Of a DNA stretch of 64,000 nt, positions 1 through 9,782 are shown piece after piece. The stretch is from Granulosicoccus sp964390335 (GTDB taxonomy: Bacteria; Pseudomonadota; Gammaproteobacteria; Granulosicoccales; Granulosicoccaceae). The notes under the pieces are model-generated. The model saw only the letters and a program-made list of their open reading frames with translations. It made no database searches and was not told the origin of the DNA. Numbering within the stretch: the first letter of the stretch is position 1; each line of letters opens with the position of its first letter. The translations under genes and the position numbers were made by a program. The DNA lies in assembly GCA_964390335.1 (NCBI GenBank), contig CAYMHU010000007.1, positions 1 through 64,000 of the forward strand. The letters run 5' to 3'.

Positions 1-76
1 TGGCTCCCTGGGGCGGGCTCGAACCACCGACCCAATGATTAACAGTCATTTGCTCTACCAACTGAGCTACCAGGGA
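1..76 (-). tRNA. tRNA-Asn (anticodon GTT)
   Basis: Read on the minus strand this is a complete cloverleaf. The 5' acceptor arm TCCCTGG pairs with CCAGGGA and is followed by discriminator G and an encoded CCA. The D-loop has AGCTCAGTTGGTAGAGC, the anticodon loop reads CTGTTAATC with GTT at its centre, and the T-arm has GGTTCGAGCC. GTT decodes AAC/AAU, so this is asparagine. Its 3' end touches the window edge and it lies divergent to uvrB. Confidence 0.97.
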
Positions 77-195
77 ACTAAGCCGTCAAGTGTAGTGCGA
101 CTGACGCGTCTGGTCAACGCCTCAGAGCGTGTTTTTGCAGGAAAAATGCCATCACTAGCGTACAATAATCGACTCAGAGGAAATCCACGGTCAAT

Positions 196-2226
196 ATGTC
201 CAAAGTATTTGATCTCCAGACCAACTTCGAGCCGTCAGGGCAGCAGCCCGCAGCAATCGAGGGGCTGTGCTCCGGAATCAACGACGGTTTGGCGTTTCAA
301 ACATTGCTGGGGGTTACAGGCTCCGGGAAAACCTTCACTATCGCTAATGTTATCCAGCAGCAGCAGCGACCGGCTATTGTGCTCGCGCCGAACAAAACGT
401 TGGCTGCTCAGTTGTACGGCGAATTCAAAACATTTTTTCCAAATAACGCAGTTGAGTATTTTGTGTCGTATTACGACTACTACCAGCCTGAGGCCTATGT
501 GCCCGCCAGCGATTTGTACATTGAGAAAGACTCATCCGTGAATGAGCACATTGAGCAAATGCGCTTATCGGCAACCAAGGCCTTATTCGAACGTAAGGAT
601 GTCATCATTGTCGCCACAGTGTCAGCCATTTATGGTTTGGGTGATCCACAGCAATATCATCAAATGGTGTTGCACCTGTCGCGTGGCGAAATTATCGATC
701 AACGCAAACTGCTACGGCGTCTGGCCGAGTTGCAGTACGAGCGTAACGATGTTGAGCTGCGCCGCGGAACTTACCGAGTGCGCGGTGAAATAATCGATAT
801 TTATCCTGCGGACTCCGATCGCGATGCTATCCGTGTCGAACTCTTTGATGATGAAATCGAGGCCTTGAGCTTTTTCGATCCACTGACGGGTGAAGTGTCG
901 CGAAAAGTGCCGCGCTTAACCATTTACCCGAAAACGCACTACGTGACGCCACGCGAGCGACTATTAGCCGCCGTTGACGAAATCAAGATTGAACTACGAG
1001 ATCGCTTAGAAGAATTAAACGATGCCAGTAAGTTGGTTGAGGCACAGCGATTACAACAACGTACACAATTCGATATGGAAATGATCAATGAGCTGGGTTA
1101 CTGCTCGGGCATTGAAAATTATTCGCGGTATCTATCGGGACGCGGCCCAGGTGAGCCGCCGCCGTGCCTTTTTGATTATTTGCCACAAGGCAGCTTACTG
1201 GTCATTGATGAGAGCCATGTTACAGTGCCGCAGTTAGGCGCAATGTACAAAGGAGATCGCTCGCGCAAGGAGAACCTGGTGAATTTTGGGTTCCGCTTAC
1301 CGTCTGCATTGGATAATCGGCCACTAAAATTTGAAGAATTTGAGCTCTTGTCACCACAAACCATTTTTGTGTCGGCCACACCGGGTCAATATGAAGAAGC
1401 GCATGCCGATCAAGTAGTGGAGCAGGTGGTTCGACCAACAGGTTTGGTAGACCCGAGCATTGAAATTCGTCCGGTCACAACCCAAGTTGATGATGTGCTG
1501 TCAGAAATTTCTATTCGCGTTGCCAAGAACGAGCGCGTGCTGATCACCACGTTAACCAAGCGCATGTCGGAAGACCTAACCGACTATCTATCTGATCACG
1601 ATGTAAAGGTGCGGTATTTACATTCTGATGTCGACACCGTTGAACGCAGCGAAATTATTCGTGATCTTCGATTAGGCGTATTCGATGTTGTGGTCGGTAT
1701 TAATTTATTACGCGAAGGGTTAGACATGCCGGAAGTGTCGTTAGTGGCCATACTCGATGCAGATAAAGAAGGTTTTTTGCGATCCGATCGCTCGCTAATA
1801 CAAACCATTGGTCGTGCTGCGCGCAATCTGCACGGCAAAGCCATTTTGTATGCCGATACGGTAACGGGGTCGATGCAACGCGCTATCGATGAAACCGAAC
1901 GCCGTCGACGTGTTCAAACAAGTTTTAATACCGAGCACGGAATTACGCCAAAAGGAATTGAGAAATCGATACAGGACGTGATGGAAGCAGGTGAAGCTCC
2001 GGGGCGTGGTAATACGAAGCGCAAAGGTCGCGCAACACAAAAATCGGCCTCCGACGACTACAGTCAGTTGAGTCCTGAGCAGGCCAGCAAAAAAATGGTG
2101 CAAATCGAAAAACAGATGTACGAGGCGGCTCGCAATCTTGAATTTGAAGATGCGGCACGTTACCGGGATCAACTGGAACAGCTTAAAGCGAACGTCTTTC
2201 AGGGCGAAAATGCAGCAGTTTCATAA
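196..2226 (+). CDS. uvrB: UvrABC excinuclease subunit B
   Basis: UvrB is the damage-verifying helicase of nucleotide excision repair. It is loaded by UvrA2 and then recruits UvrC for dual incision. The 676-residue length is normal for the family. Visible motifs are the Walker A GVTGSGKT (residues 39-46), the Tyr-rich beta-hairpin region YYDYYQPEAY (about 92-101) that clamps DNA, the DEAD-like motif IDESH, the late helicase motif QTIGRAARN, and a C-terminal UVR domain (about 635-670) for UvrC contact. A GAGG lies somewhat far upstream of the ATG. The gene stands alone between tRNA-Asn and acnB. I see no LexA box I would defend upstream. Confidence 0.98.
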   Translation: MSKVFDLQTNFEPSGQQPAAIEGLCSGINDGLAFQTLLGVTGSGKTFTIANVIQQQQRPAIVLAPNKTLAAQLYGEFKTFFPNNAVEYFVSYYDYYQPEAYVPASDLYIEKDSSVNEHIEQMRLSATKALFERKDVIIVATVSAIYGLGDPQQYHQMVLHLSRGEIIDQRKLLRRLAELQYERNDVELRRGTYRVRGEIIDIYPADSDRDAIRVELFDDEIEALSFFDPLTGEVSRKVPRLTIYPKTHYVTPRERLLAAVDEIKIELRDRLEELNDASKLVEAQRLQQRTQFDMEMINELGYCSGIENYSRYLSGRGPGEPPPCLFDYLPQGSLLVIDESHVTVPQLGAMYKGDRSRKENLVNFGFRLPSALDNRPLKFEEFELLSPQTIFVSATPGQYEEAHADQVVEQVVRPTGLVDPSIEIRPVTTQVDDVLSEISIRVAKNERVLITTLTKRMSEDLTDYLSDHDVKVRYLHSDVDTVERSEIIRDLRLGVFDVVVGINLLREGLDMPEVSLVAILDADKEGFLRSDRSLIQTIGRAARNLHGKAILYADTVTGSMQRAIDETERRRRVQTSFNTEHGITPKGIEKSIQDVMEAGEAPGRGNTKRKGRATQKSASDDYSQLSPEQASKKMVQIEKQMYEAARNLEFEDAARYRDQLEQLKANVFQGENAAVS

Positions 2227-2344
2227 GAAACACGGTTATATGTGTGCCGCAGTACACGCTTTCGGCACCGAACTTGATAAAATTAGTTAGTTAAACATTA
2301 ACACCGCCCTTGGATACACAGGGCCTGATACAGAGGAAACTAGA

Positions 2345-4951
2345 ATGCTTGACGCATACCGACAACATGTAAAAGAGCGGGAAGAGCTCGGGGTAGTTCC
2401 ACAACCGTTGAATGCAGAACAAACTGCCCAGCTTGTCGAACTGCTCAAGTCTCCACCCAAAGGTGAAGAGGATTTTATTCTGGACCTACTGACTAACCGA
2501 GTGCCGCCAGGTGTAGACGAAGCGGCCTACGTGAAAGCCGCGTTCTTAACCGACGTTGCAAAAGGGAATGCGAGCTCCCCACTGATCGATAAAGTCCAAG
2601 CAACAGAATTACTCGGTACCATGATGGGTGGTTACAACATTGTGTCGCTTATTGAATTTCTTGATAACGACGAGCTTGCACCCGCAGCCACTAAGGCCTT
2701 ATCGCATACATTACTGATGTTCGAAGCGTTTCATGATGTAAAAGAAAAAGCCGACAACGGTAATGAATACGCCAAACAGATTATGGAATCTTGGGCTGAC
2801 GCTGAATGGTTTACGTCGCGCCCCGCAGTGCCAGAGAAAATCACGGTCACCGTGTTTAAGGTGCCTGGCGAAACCAATACTGATGATTTATCTCCTGCTG
2901 AAGATGCGTGGTCTCGACCAGACATTCCTTTACATGCGAAAGCGTTCCATAAATTCCCACGTGAAGGCATTTCAGATAATCCCGTTGCAGAGATTGAAGC
3001 GCTAAAAGACAAGGGCCACCTTGTTGCGTATGTGGGTGATGTGGTTGGCACAGGCTCATCGCGTAAGTCTGCCACTAACACCGTGTTGTGGTTAACCGGT
3101 GAAGATATTCCTCACGTGCCTAATAAGCGTGAAGGTGGTGTTGTTCTAGGTACAAAAATAGCGCCCATTTTCTTTAACACCATGGAAGATTCAGGTGCGT
3201 TACCCATTGAATGTGACGTCAGCAATATGAACATGGGTGATGTTATCGATATCTACCCGTATGAAGGCAAAGTCACCAAGCACGATTCAGACGAAGTTAT
3301 TTCTGAATTTGAACTCAGCACCAATGTGCTGCTTGATGAAGTCCGTGCTAACGGGCGTATTCCGCTGATCATTGGTCGTGGTCTGTCAGATCGTGCGTGT
3401 GAAGCACTGGGTCGTCCAGTTAATGAAGTGTTCCAACGTCCTATCGCAAGCGATGAAAGTAATGCAGGATTCACCTTGGCACAAAAAATCGTAGGCAAAG
3501 CCTGTGGTGTAGAGGGTGTACGACCAGACCAATACGTTGAGCCCATTATGACTACAGTGGGGTCGCAAGATACAACTGGCCCGATGACGCGCGACGAACT
3601 AAAAGATTTAGCCTGCCTTGGGTTCTCTGCAGACTTAGTCATGCAATCGTTCTGTCACACTGCCGCATATCCTAAGCCCATTGATGTCGGCACGCATCAC
3701 ACCTTGCCAGACTTCATGACTACACGCGGTGGGGTATCTCTGCGCCCGGGCGATGGCATCATTCACTCGTGGTTAAACCGGATGCTGCTACCAGACACAG
3801 TTGGAACAGGTGGCGATTCACATACCCGTTTCCCGATGGGTATCTCGTTTCCGGCAGGTTCGGGCTTGGTTGCGTTCGCCGCGGCCACGGGCGTTATGCC
3901 TCTTAACATGCCAGAATCTGTACTGGTGAAATTTACCGGTGAAATGCAACCGGGTATTACGCTACGTGATCTTGTGAATGCCATTCCCTATGCGGCAATC
4001 CAGCGCGGGTTACTGACTGTTGAAAAGAAAGGCAAGAAGAATGTCTTCTCTGGCCGGGTTGTAGAAATTGAAGGCTTGAAGGGATTGAAATTGGAGCAAG
4101 CGTTTGAGCTGGCCGATGCAACCGCAGAACGTTCCGCAGGTGGTTGTACGATTGCACTGGAAATCGATCAACTTAAAGAATACATCACATCAAACGTGAC
4201 CTTATTACGTTGGATGATTGATCAAGGCTATGATGATGCGCGTACATTGGAGCGCCGTGCCAGAAAAATGGAAGAGTGGTTGGAAAACCCAACACTGCTG
4301 GAAGCTGATGCCAATGCTGAGTACTTTGAAACCATCGAGATTGATCTTAATGAAATCAAAGAGCCGCTGCTGGCCTGTCCGAACGATCCAGACGATGTTA
4401 AAACGCTGTCTGAAATCGGCAAAGTGGAAATCGATGAGGTATTTATCGGTTCATGCATGACCAACATTGGACACTACCGTGCAGCGGGTAAACTCATCCA
4501 AGAAGCAGGTGAGTATGTTGATACCGTATTATGGATTGCACCACCAACCCGAATGGATGAGCATCAGCTCAAAGAAGAGGGCTATTACAATATCTTCGGT
4601 GCCGCTGGTGCACGACTCGAAGTGCCGGGATGTTCTTTATGCATGGGTAATCAGGCGCGAGTAAAACCGGGCGCTACGGTTGTCTCAACCTCTACACGAA
4701 ATTTCCCTAATCGCTTGGGTAAAGATGCTAATGTGTATTTAAGTTCTGCGGAGCTTGCGGCAATTGCAGCGTTGTTGGGACGTATGCCAACCGTTGAGGA
4801 ATACATGGGCTACATGAAAAACCTCGATTCCATGAGCGGTGAAATTTATCGCTATCTGAACTTCAATGAGATAGAAGAATTTCAGGAATCGGCTGATTCT
4901 TCGAAAGTGAAATTCAAGGATATACCGGTAGCTATTCAGGTATCGGCATAA
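2345..4951 (+). CDS. acnB: Aconitate hydratase B
   Basis: AcnB isomerises citrate to isocitrate in the TCA cycle and in many bacteria also methylates down to 2-methylisocitrate metabolism; the apo form can bind RNA. The 868 residues match the AcnB family and its domain order: an N-terminal HEAT-like domain (about 1-160), then the swivel domain, then the catalytic Fe-S domains. The [4Fe-4S] ligands are visible as the Cys in GSCMTNIGH and the two in GCSLCMGN near the C terminus. A GAGGAAA Shine-Dalgarno precedes the ATG. It is monocistronic, with a strong terminator just downstream. Confidence 0.98.
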   Translation: MLDAYRQHVKEREELGVVPQPLNAEQTAQLVELLKSPPKGEEDFILDLLTNRVPPGVDEAAYVKAAFLTDVAKGNASSPLIDKVQATELLGTMMGGYNIVSLIEFLDNDELAPAATKALSHTLLMFEAFHDVKEKADNGNEYAKQIMESWADAEWFTSRPAVPEKITVTVFKVPGETNTDDLSPAEDAWSRPDIPLHAKAFHKFPREGISDNPVAEIEALKDKGHLVAYVGDVVGTGSSRKSATNTVLWLTGEDIPHVPNKREGGVVLGTKIAPIFFNTMEDSGALPIECDVSNMNMGDVIDIYPYEGKVTKHDSDEVISEFELSTNVLLDEVRANGRIPLIIGRGLSDRACEALGRPVNEVFQRPIASDESNAGFTLAQKIVGKACGVEGVRPDQYVEPIMTTVGSQDTTGPMTRDELKDLACLGFSADLVMQSFCHTAAYPKPIDVGTHHTLPDFMTTRGGVSLRPGDGIIHSWLNRMLLPDTVGTGGDSHTRFPMGISFPAGSGLVAFAAATGVMPLNMPESVLVKFTGEMQPGITLRDLVNAIPYAAIQRGLLTVEKKGKKNVFSGRVVEIEGLKGLKLEQAFELADATAERSAGGCTIALEIDQLKEYITSNVTLLRWMIDQGYDDARTLERRARKMEEWLENPTLLEADANAEYFETIEIDLNEIKEPLLACPNDPDDVKTLSEIGKVEIDEVFIGSCMTNIGHYRAAGKLIQEAGEYVDTVLWIAPPTRMDEHQLKEEGYYNIFGAAGARLEVPGCSLCMGNQARVKPGATVVSTSTRNFPNRLGKDANVYLSSAELAAIAALLGRMPTVEEYMGYMKNLDSMSGEIYRYLNFNEIEEFQESADSSKVKFKDIPVAIQVSA

Positions 4952-4968
4952 GCTAAATCTGGAGGAGG

Positions 4969-5007
4969 CTTGCCAGCCCGTGTCTGGGGCTGACAAGTCG
5001 TCTTTTT
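4969..5007 (+). terminator. Rho-independent terminator of acnB
   Basis: An 11-bp stem (4969-4979 with 4987-4997, one C-A mismatch) and a 7-nt loop are followed by a T-rich stretch ending in TTTTT at 5003-5007. It sits 17 nt after the acnB stop and between convergent genes. Confidence 0.85.
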
Positions 5008-5022
5008 GCAAGGTTAGGGGTG

Positions 5023-5646
5023 TTAATTTAATAAATACCCATCAGCTAAGCGCGCATGCTGCGCGCGCTGCATAATTAGTTTAAGACGGGTTCCACCGCA
5101 TTGTCGCCACAACACCACAGATCTGATACCACCGAGCAATGCAGCTCTGATAGTGGCAGCGATCTCAGCGTCATTCAAAAAGCCTGGATCGCCACTGATC
5201 ATAATGCGCGGCGTTAGGTTACTAATACTGCTTCTGTATAAATTGGCGAGATTTTCTATCAGCTCCGGGTCGGCTAAATCGCCGTCTTCTGATTGCATCT
5301 GGCTGATGCCAATGCGTAACTGCTCTACAGTACGATCGTCATTTTGCACGTTAGTACCCAGCTGAATCAGAGACAAGGAGTAACGTGCGATGTCCATATC
5401 CCGCGTTTCCGTATTCCCGGCAAATTGGTCGCGTAAACAACGCAAGCCGCGTTTTATGGTTCGCGTGTTGCCGCCATAAGCATCGATAACACGCTCACTG
5501 TTAAGAGTCAGGATTGAACGCAAGGTGCCACGCAGTTCGTCTTGATCACAGGTTCCAGAGGTCGCAAGACTTTTGCATAGATGCACGGATTGAAAGATGC
5601 CAGCCAAAGCCAAAGTCTGGTTTTCTGGGGTTTTTATTGTAGCCAT
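5023..5646 (-). CDS. hflD: High-frequency lysogenization protein HflD homolog
   Basis: HflD (formerly YcfC) is a small, mostly alpha-helical, peripheral inner-membrane protein known in E. coli for antagonising phage lambda CII; its host role is unclear. The 207-residue length, the TLALAGIFQSVHL N terminus, the YGGNTRTIKRG segment and the conserved C-terminal GGIRSVVLWRQCGG region match the family. It starts 2 nt after the mnmA stop. The mnmA-hflD pairing is the usual gammaproteobacterial arrangement and supports the call. Confidence 0.95.
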   Translation of the reverse strand: MATIKTPENQTLALAGIFQSVHLCKSLATSGTCDQDELRGTLRSILTLNSERVIDAYGGNTRTIKRGLRCLRDQFAGNTETRDMDIARYSLSLIQLGTNVQNDDRTVEQLRIGISQMQSEDGDLADPELIENLANLYRSSISNLTPRIMISGDPGFLNDAEIAATIRAALLGGIRSVVLWRQCGGTRLKLIMQRAQHARLADGYLLN

Positions 5647-5648
5647 AA

Positions 5649-6803
5649 TTAATTATAGGGTGGTATTGCTGTGCTGCTAGCCTTATCGAACTTTTCTTGA
5701 GCAAAACTTTCTGCGTTGAAATCACTGATCACTCCGCCGCCGAGGCAAACATCGCCTTGGTAAAGCACCATTGACTGCCCCGGCGTAATAGCACGTACGG
5801 GCTCTGCAAATTCTGCAGATACACAGCCATCCGCATTAACACAGATGGAGACCTGTTGATCTTGTTGTCGATAGCGTACTTTTGCGGTGCAATCAAAGCG
5901 TTGCGCCGGCGGCGCACCATGTACCCAGTGCATATCGTGAGAATCCAATGTGCTTCTGAATAACATAGGGTGATCATGGCCTTGACCCACTATCAGGGTA
6001 TTCGTACTGAGTTGCTTGTCCAGTACATACCAAGGTTCATCATTCGCTGCTTGCAATCCGCCAATGCCTAAGCCCTGTCGCTGACCCAATGTGTAGAACA
6101 TCAGTCCATTGTGTTCGCCAACTTTATCACCAGCGTCCGTCCTGATTTCACCTGGCTGTGCAGGCAGGTATTCGGCTAAAAAAGTATTGAATTTACGCTC
6201 TCCGATAAAACATATCCCGGTGCTGTCTTTTTTGTTATGTACATGAATACCAGCGTCGAGCGCCATCTGACGCAGCACCGTTTTATCCAGATCGCCGACG
6301 GGAAATAGGGTTGCCCCGACTTGTTTCTGGTTCAAGGTATACAAAAAGTAGCTTTGATCTTTGTTGATATCGGCTCCACGCAATAACTGCACATGTTCGC
6401 CATTGCGGCCCACCTGAGCATAATGACCGGTAGCAATAGCATCAGCGCCATGCGCATGCGCATGGTCAAGGAATGCGCTGAATTTGATTTCTTTATTACA
6501 TAAGATATCCGGGTTAGGCGTTCGACCCGCACTGTATTCCTTTAAAAAATGCGCGAATACGCGTTCCCAATACTCATCAGCAAAGTTGACGGTAGTCAGC
6601 GGTATGCCCAGTAAATCGGCTACTCCCTTAGCATCGCGATAATCTTGTCTTGCGGTACAGTGCTCGTCGTCATCTTCCCAGTTTTGCATAAAGATGCCAG
6701 ACACTTGATAGCCCTGATTCACCAGTCGCCATGCTGCAACGGACGAATCCACACCGCCCGACATGCCCACAATGACATGCGTGTTGTTGGGAGAACTCGG
6801 CAT
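5649..6803 (-). CDS. mnmA: tRNA-specific 2-thiouridylase MnmA
   Basis: MnmA uses ATP and a persulfide relay (TusE) to thiolate U34 of tRNA-Lys, -Glu and -Gln, giving s2U. The 384 residues carry the PP-loop ATP-binding motif GMSGGVDSS (about 13-21), the catalytic Cys in NPDILCNKEIKF and the partner Cys in STGICFIGERKF, followed by the beta-barrel tRNA-binding C terminus. It is the middle gene of a tight minus-strand operon: the LysR-type gene ends 1 nt upstream and hflD begins 2 nt downstream. The last residues (after ISDFNAESFAQ) are a poorly conserved tail. Confidence 0.97.
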   Translation of the reverse strand: MPSSPNNTHVIVGMSGGVDSSVAAWRLVNQGYQVSGIFMQNWEDDDEHCTARQDYRDAKGVADLLGIPLTTVNFADEYWERVFAHFLKEYSAGRTPNPDILCNKEIKFSAFLDHAHAHGADAIATGHYAQVGRNGEHVQLLRGADINKDQSYFLYTLNQKQVGATLFPVGDLDKTVLRQMALDAGIHVHNKKDSTGICFIGERKFNTFLAEYLPAQPGEIRTDAGDKVGEHNGLMFYTLGQRQGLGIGGLQAANDEPWYVLDKQLSTNTLIVGQGHDHPMLFRSTLDSHDMHWVHGAPPAQRFDCTAKVRYRQQDQQVSICVNADGCVSAEFAEPVRAITPGQSMVLYQGDVCLGGGVISDFNAESFAQEKFDKASSTAIPPYN

Positions 6804-6804
6804 A

Positions 6805-7779
6805 TTACAAATGAGTGATCAGCGCTTCGTTGTTGTCGAGCTTTTTGCGACTGGTTGGCGCGATCGTTTGTTTTGCGAAAAAGTTGCCATCCATTAATTC
6901 AAGAAAACGCTTGGCTTGCGGTGATAAAAATTTACCTCGGCGCACAACAACACCATAACTTCGCGTAGGGAAGTACTGATCCATTGGGCGAACCGTTAGG
7001 TTTTCAAATCCTCTTAAGCAAATGCTGGTAACAATGCTGATGCCGGTACCGGACTCAACGTAGCGTTTTATGACTTCCCAGCCACCCACTTCCATGACCA
7101 CGTTATAGGGTAAGCCGTGCTGTTGAAACACAAGATCAATAACGTTCCACGTACTTAAATGTCGCGGTGGCAGAATGAGGCCATAAGGGCTGATGTCTTC
7201 AAGTGTTATATCGGTTTTTTCTTCCAGCGGGTGCCCTTTATGCATGATGAGCGCCGGTTTGTAATCATAGATAGGGTGATACACCATGTCGTCAGGTACA
7301 TCGATCATCGAACCTACCGCGAAGTCGACTTCATCAGCACGCAATAACGCCATACCGTCTTGACCGGTTACATTGTGAAGCTTTAAATCAATTTGCGGAA
7401 ACTCGGTGGAGAACGCATGAATGATATCGGGCAGAATGTAGAGCAGGGTGGATTCGCCCGATGCAATATCCAATGGGCCTGCATGTACTTGCCCCAAGCG
7501 CGCAGAAAAGGTGTCGGAAAGTCGCGTAATACCATCCACCAACGGCCGAGCCAAATCCAGTAGTAAGTCGCCTGCAGGTGTCAGGCGGATTTTGGGACCT
7601 GAGCGCTCGAACAGCAATGCGTCCAAGTCTTTCTCTAAAGACTGAATTTGCAAGGAAACAGAAGGCTGACTCAGTTTTAATCTTTCGGCAGCCTTGGAGA
7701 AGCTGCCAGTCTGTGCAGCCTCGCAGAAAGCGCGAAGCTGCCGTAACTGATTCAGACTATTGGTATCTTTGGTCGCCAT
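6805..7779 (-). CDS. LysR-family transcriptional regulator
   Basis: This is a 324-residue LysR-type regulator. It has an N-terminal winged HTH (QLRAFCEAAQTGSFSKAAE... SQPSVSLQIQSLEKDL, about 10-70), a linker helix and a periplasmic-binding-protein-like effector domain (about 95-300). The ATG at 7779 is preferred because a GAGAG Shine-Dalgarno lies 5-9 nt before it; a TTG four codons upstream is the alternative but overlaps that site. The effector cannot be named. The stop codon is 1 nt from the mnmA start, so the regulator is probably co-transcribed with mnmA-hflD. Most LysR genes sit divergent to their target, and the divergent neighbour here is the YdcF-type gene. Confidence 0.93.
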   Translation of the reverse strand: MATKDTNSLNQLRQLRAFCEAAQTGSFSKAAERLKLSQPSVSLQIQSLEKDLDALLFERSGPKIRLTPAGDLLLDLARPLVDGITRLSDTFSARLGQVHAGPLDIASGESTLLYILPDIIHAFSTEFPQIDLKLHNVTGQDGMALLRADEVDFAVGSMIDVPDDMVYHPIYDYKPALIMHKGHPLEEKTDITLEDISPYGLILPPRHLSTWNVIDLVFQQHGLPYNVVMEVGGWEVIKRYVESGTGISIVTSICLRGFENLTVRPMDQYFPTRSYGVVVRRGKFLSPQAKRFLELMDGNFFAKQTIAPTSRKKLDNNEALITHL

Positions 7780-7947
7780 TGTGACTCTCAAGATTGCATT
7801 ATTTACTCAAACTATGGCTATGATAACAATCATTAAGAATTGATGGGATTAATTATTGCTTTGAAAAGGGTCTAAAGTTAGCAATATTGAATCGATCGCC
7901 GGTTTAGCTTTTATCCGATTTACGATTTACACAAGGTTGATACTCCA

Positions 7948-8700
7948 ATGGGGCTTTTTCGTGCCTGGTTTCTGGACCCGTTAGCGTTATTGTTTCTGCT
8001 GTCCTTAGTTTGCATTTTTATGTTGCTGCGCCGAAAATTTGGGTTTGTGCGGCTGTTGATGTCGTTGTTTTGGATTGCGTGCTTTCTGATGGTCAGTGCG
8101 CCCAGAATAGTCAATCCAATGGTGGTGCATTACGAGTCGCAATACAGTGATGCGCCGAATTGTCTGGTTGATAATCCGATTGTGATTTTGGGGGCAGGTT
8201 TACGCGCAGGAGTAGACAGTGCGGAATCTCTTGAATTCATGAAGCAATCTACCTTTGCCAGAACGGCCCGCGGATTAAAGCTTGTCAATGCCTTTCCTAA
8301 GCAACGCGTTATTTTGGCTGGTGGTGGCATTCGGTCAATTTCCGAAGCGGCTGTTATGGCTGAATTCTTAACAGCGGCGGGTGTGGACGAATCAAGACTG
8401 ATTATCGAAGGTGGTTCCATGAACACAGCTGAAAACGGCGCCAAAGTGCGCGATATTCTGTATCAAAAGGAAATGCCGGAAACGATTAATCTGGTTACAT
8501 CAGCGCTGCACATGAAACGTGCTGAAGCGGTGTTTAAAAAACTCGGTGTTAATGTGTGTCCGGTGGCGAGCGATAGAATTGCGGCATCCCGGGTACACAA
8601 GATAGCTTGGATGCCGCAGCTGAGCGCATTGGATAAATTCGATAAACTAATGCACGAGTTTATAGCAATGCAGGTTTATAAATTGCGCGGAAAAATATAG
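7948..8700 (+). CDS. YdcF/SanA/ElyC-type (DUF218) membrane protein
   Basis: This 250-residue protein has two N-terminal hydrophobic helices (about 10-28 and 33-50). They are followed by a DUF218 domain: PIVILGAGLRAG, then ILAGGGIRSISEAAVMAEFL, GGSMNTAENG and VTSALHMKRAEAVFKKLG, the last matching the family's S-x-H-M-x-R-A signature. ElyC and SanA relatives act in envelope integrity and lipid-carrier metabolism, so the domain is likely periplasmic. The exact role is not shown by sequence. It lies next to an envelope polysaccharide locus but is transcribed convergently to it. Confidence 0.85.
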   Translation: MGLFRAWFLDPLALLFLLSLVCIFMLLRRKFGFVRLLMSLFWIACFLMVSAPRIVNPMVVHYESQYSDAPNCLVDNPIVILGAGLRAGVDSAESLEFMKQSTFARTARGLKLVNAFPKQRVILAGGGIRSISEAAVMAEFLTAAGVDESRLIIEGGSMNTAENGAKVRDILYQKEMPETINLVTSALHMKRAEAVFKKLGVNVCPVASDRIAASRVHKIAWMPQLSALDKFDKLMHEFIAMQVYKLRGKI

Positions 8701-8707
8701 TCGTCAT

Positions 8708-9715
8708 CTATACCTGATAATAATCGCGGTACCACTTAACAAAGTTCGCGATGCCATCTTCAACACTGGTATCAGGCTTGTAGTCCACATCGGTGACTAA
8801 ATCGGATACATCTGCGTAAGTGTCAGGCACATCGCCTGCTTGCAAAGGCATTAGATTTTGCTCTGCCTTCTTGCCTAAACATTTCTCCAGCACATGGATA
8901 TAGTGTTCTAAATCAACCGGCTTGTTGTTGCCAATGTTGTACACGCGAAACGGTGCGCTACTGGTTGCAGGATCTGGGTTATTGCTATCCCAGTCCGGGT
9001 TCGGTGTGGCAACCTTGTCCAGCGTACGAATCACACCTTCAACAATATCGTCAACATAAGTGAAGTCGCGTTTGTGTTTACCGTAGTTAAATACATTGAT
9101 TGGTTTGCCTGCCAGAATATTCTTTGTGAACAGGAACAAGGCCATGTCGGGTCGACCCCAAGGTCCATATACTGTGAAGAAGCGAAGGCCGGTTGTTGGA
9201 ATATTAAATAAATGGCTGTAAGTGTGCGCCATTAATTCGTTTGATTTTTTGGTTGCAGCATACAGACTAACCGGATGATCAACTGACTCATGTACGGAAA
9301 ATGGCATATTGGTGTGCGAGCCGTATACCGAGCTGGTTGACGCATACACCAAGTGTTCTACATCGTGATATCGACAGTTCTCCAAAATATTCATATAACC
9401 CAGCACATTGGCGTCAATGTAGGCGTAGGGGTTTTCAAGCGAATATCGCACACCAGCTTGCGCAGCCAAATTCACAACCCGTTGCGGCTTGTGTTTTTTA
9501 AAGGTCTCTTCCATTAACGCGCGATCTTCGATATTGCCTCGCACTTCGGTGAAACCGGAATGGGCTTTAACTCGTTCTAGCCGTGCTAATTTCAAGTTGA
9601 CATCGTAGTAGTCATTGACGTTGTCAATGCCGATAACTTCATCACCTCTAGACAATAATTGTAATGCCAATGTCGAGCCGATGAATCCTGCGGTGCCGGT
9701 TATAAGAACTTTCAT
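8708..9715 (-). CDS. UDP-uronate 4-epimerase (SDR family, GAE/CapI type)
   Basis: This NAD-dependent extended short-chain dehydrogenase/reductase of 335 residues inverts C4 of a UDP-uronic acid. Visible motifs are the Rossmann GTAGFIG (about 7-13), the NNNDYYDVNLK-like NVNDYYDVNLK segment typical of UDP-glucuronate 4-epimerases, the STSSVYG strand and the catalytic YAATKK (Tyr-x3-Lys). The RRxD-like motif is KHKRDFTYVDDIV. It follows the UDP-sugar dehydrogenase on the same strand 67 nt downstream, like tviB-tviC. The substrate could therefore be UDP-GlcNAcA rather than UDP-GlcA. Confidence 0.9.
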   Translation of the reverse strand: MKVLITGTAGFIGSTLALQLLSRGDEVIGIDNVNDYYDVNLKLARLERVKAHSGFTEVRGNIEDRALMEETFKKHKPQRVVNLAAQAGVRYSLENPYAYIDANVLGYMNILENCRYHDVEHLVYASTSSVYGSHTNMPFSVHESVDHPVSLYAATKKSNELMAHTYSHLFNIPTTGLRFFTVYGPWGRPDMALFLFTKNILAGKPINVFNYGKHKRDFTYVDDIVEGVIRTLDKVATPNPDWDSNNPDPATSSAPFRVYNIGNNKPVDLEHYIHVLEKCLGKKAEQNLMPLQAGDVPDTYADVSDLVTDVDYKPDTSVEDGIANFVKWYRDYYQV

Positions 9716-9782
9716 AAATTACTGTGCCTAGAATCTGTTAGCTACTTCGAAATTGATTATGTTGGTTGATTTTTTTATCGCC

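Noticed and set aside
2227..2344. Terminator after uvrB
   Set aside because: A weak TGCCG/CGGCA pairing exists, but the loop is large and there is no T-run.
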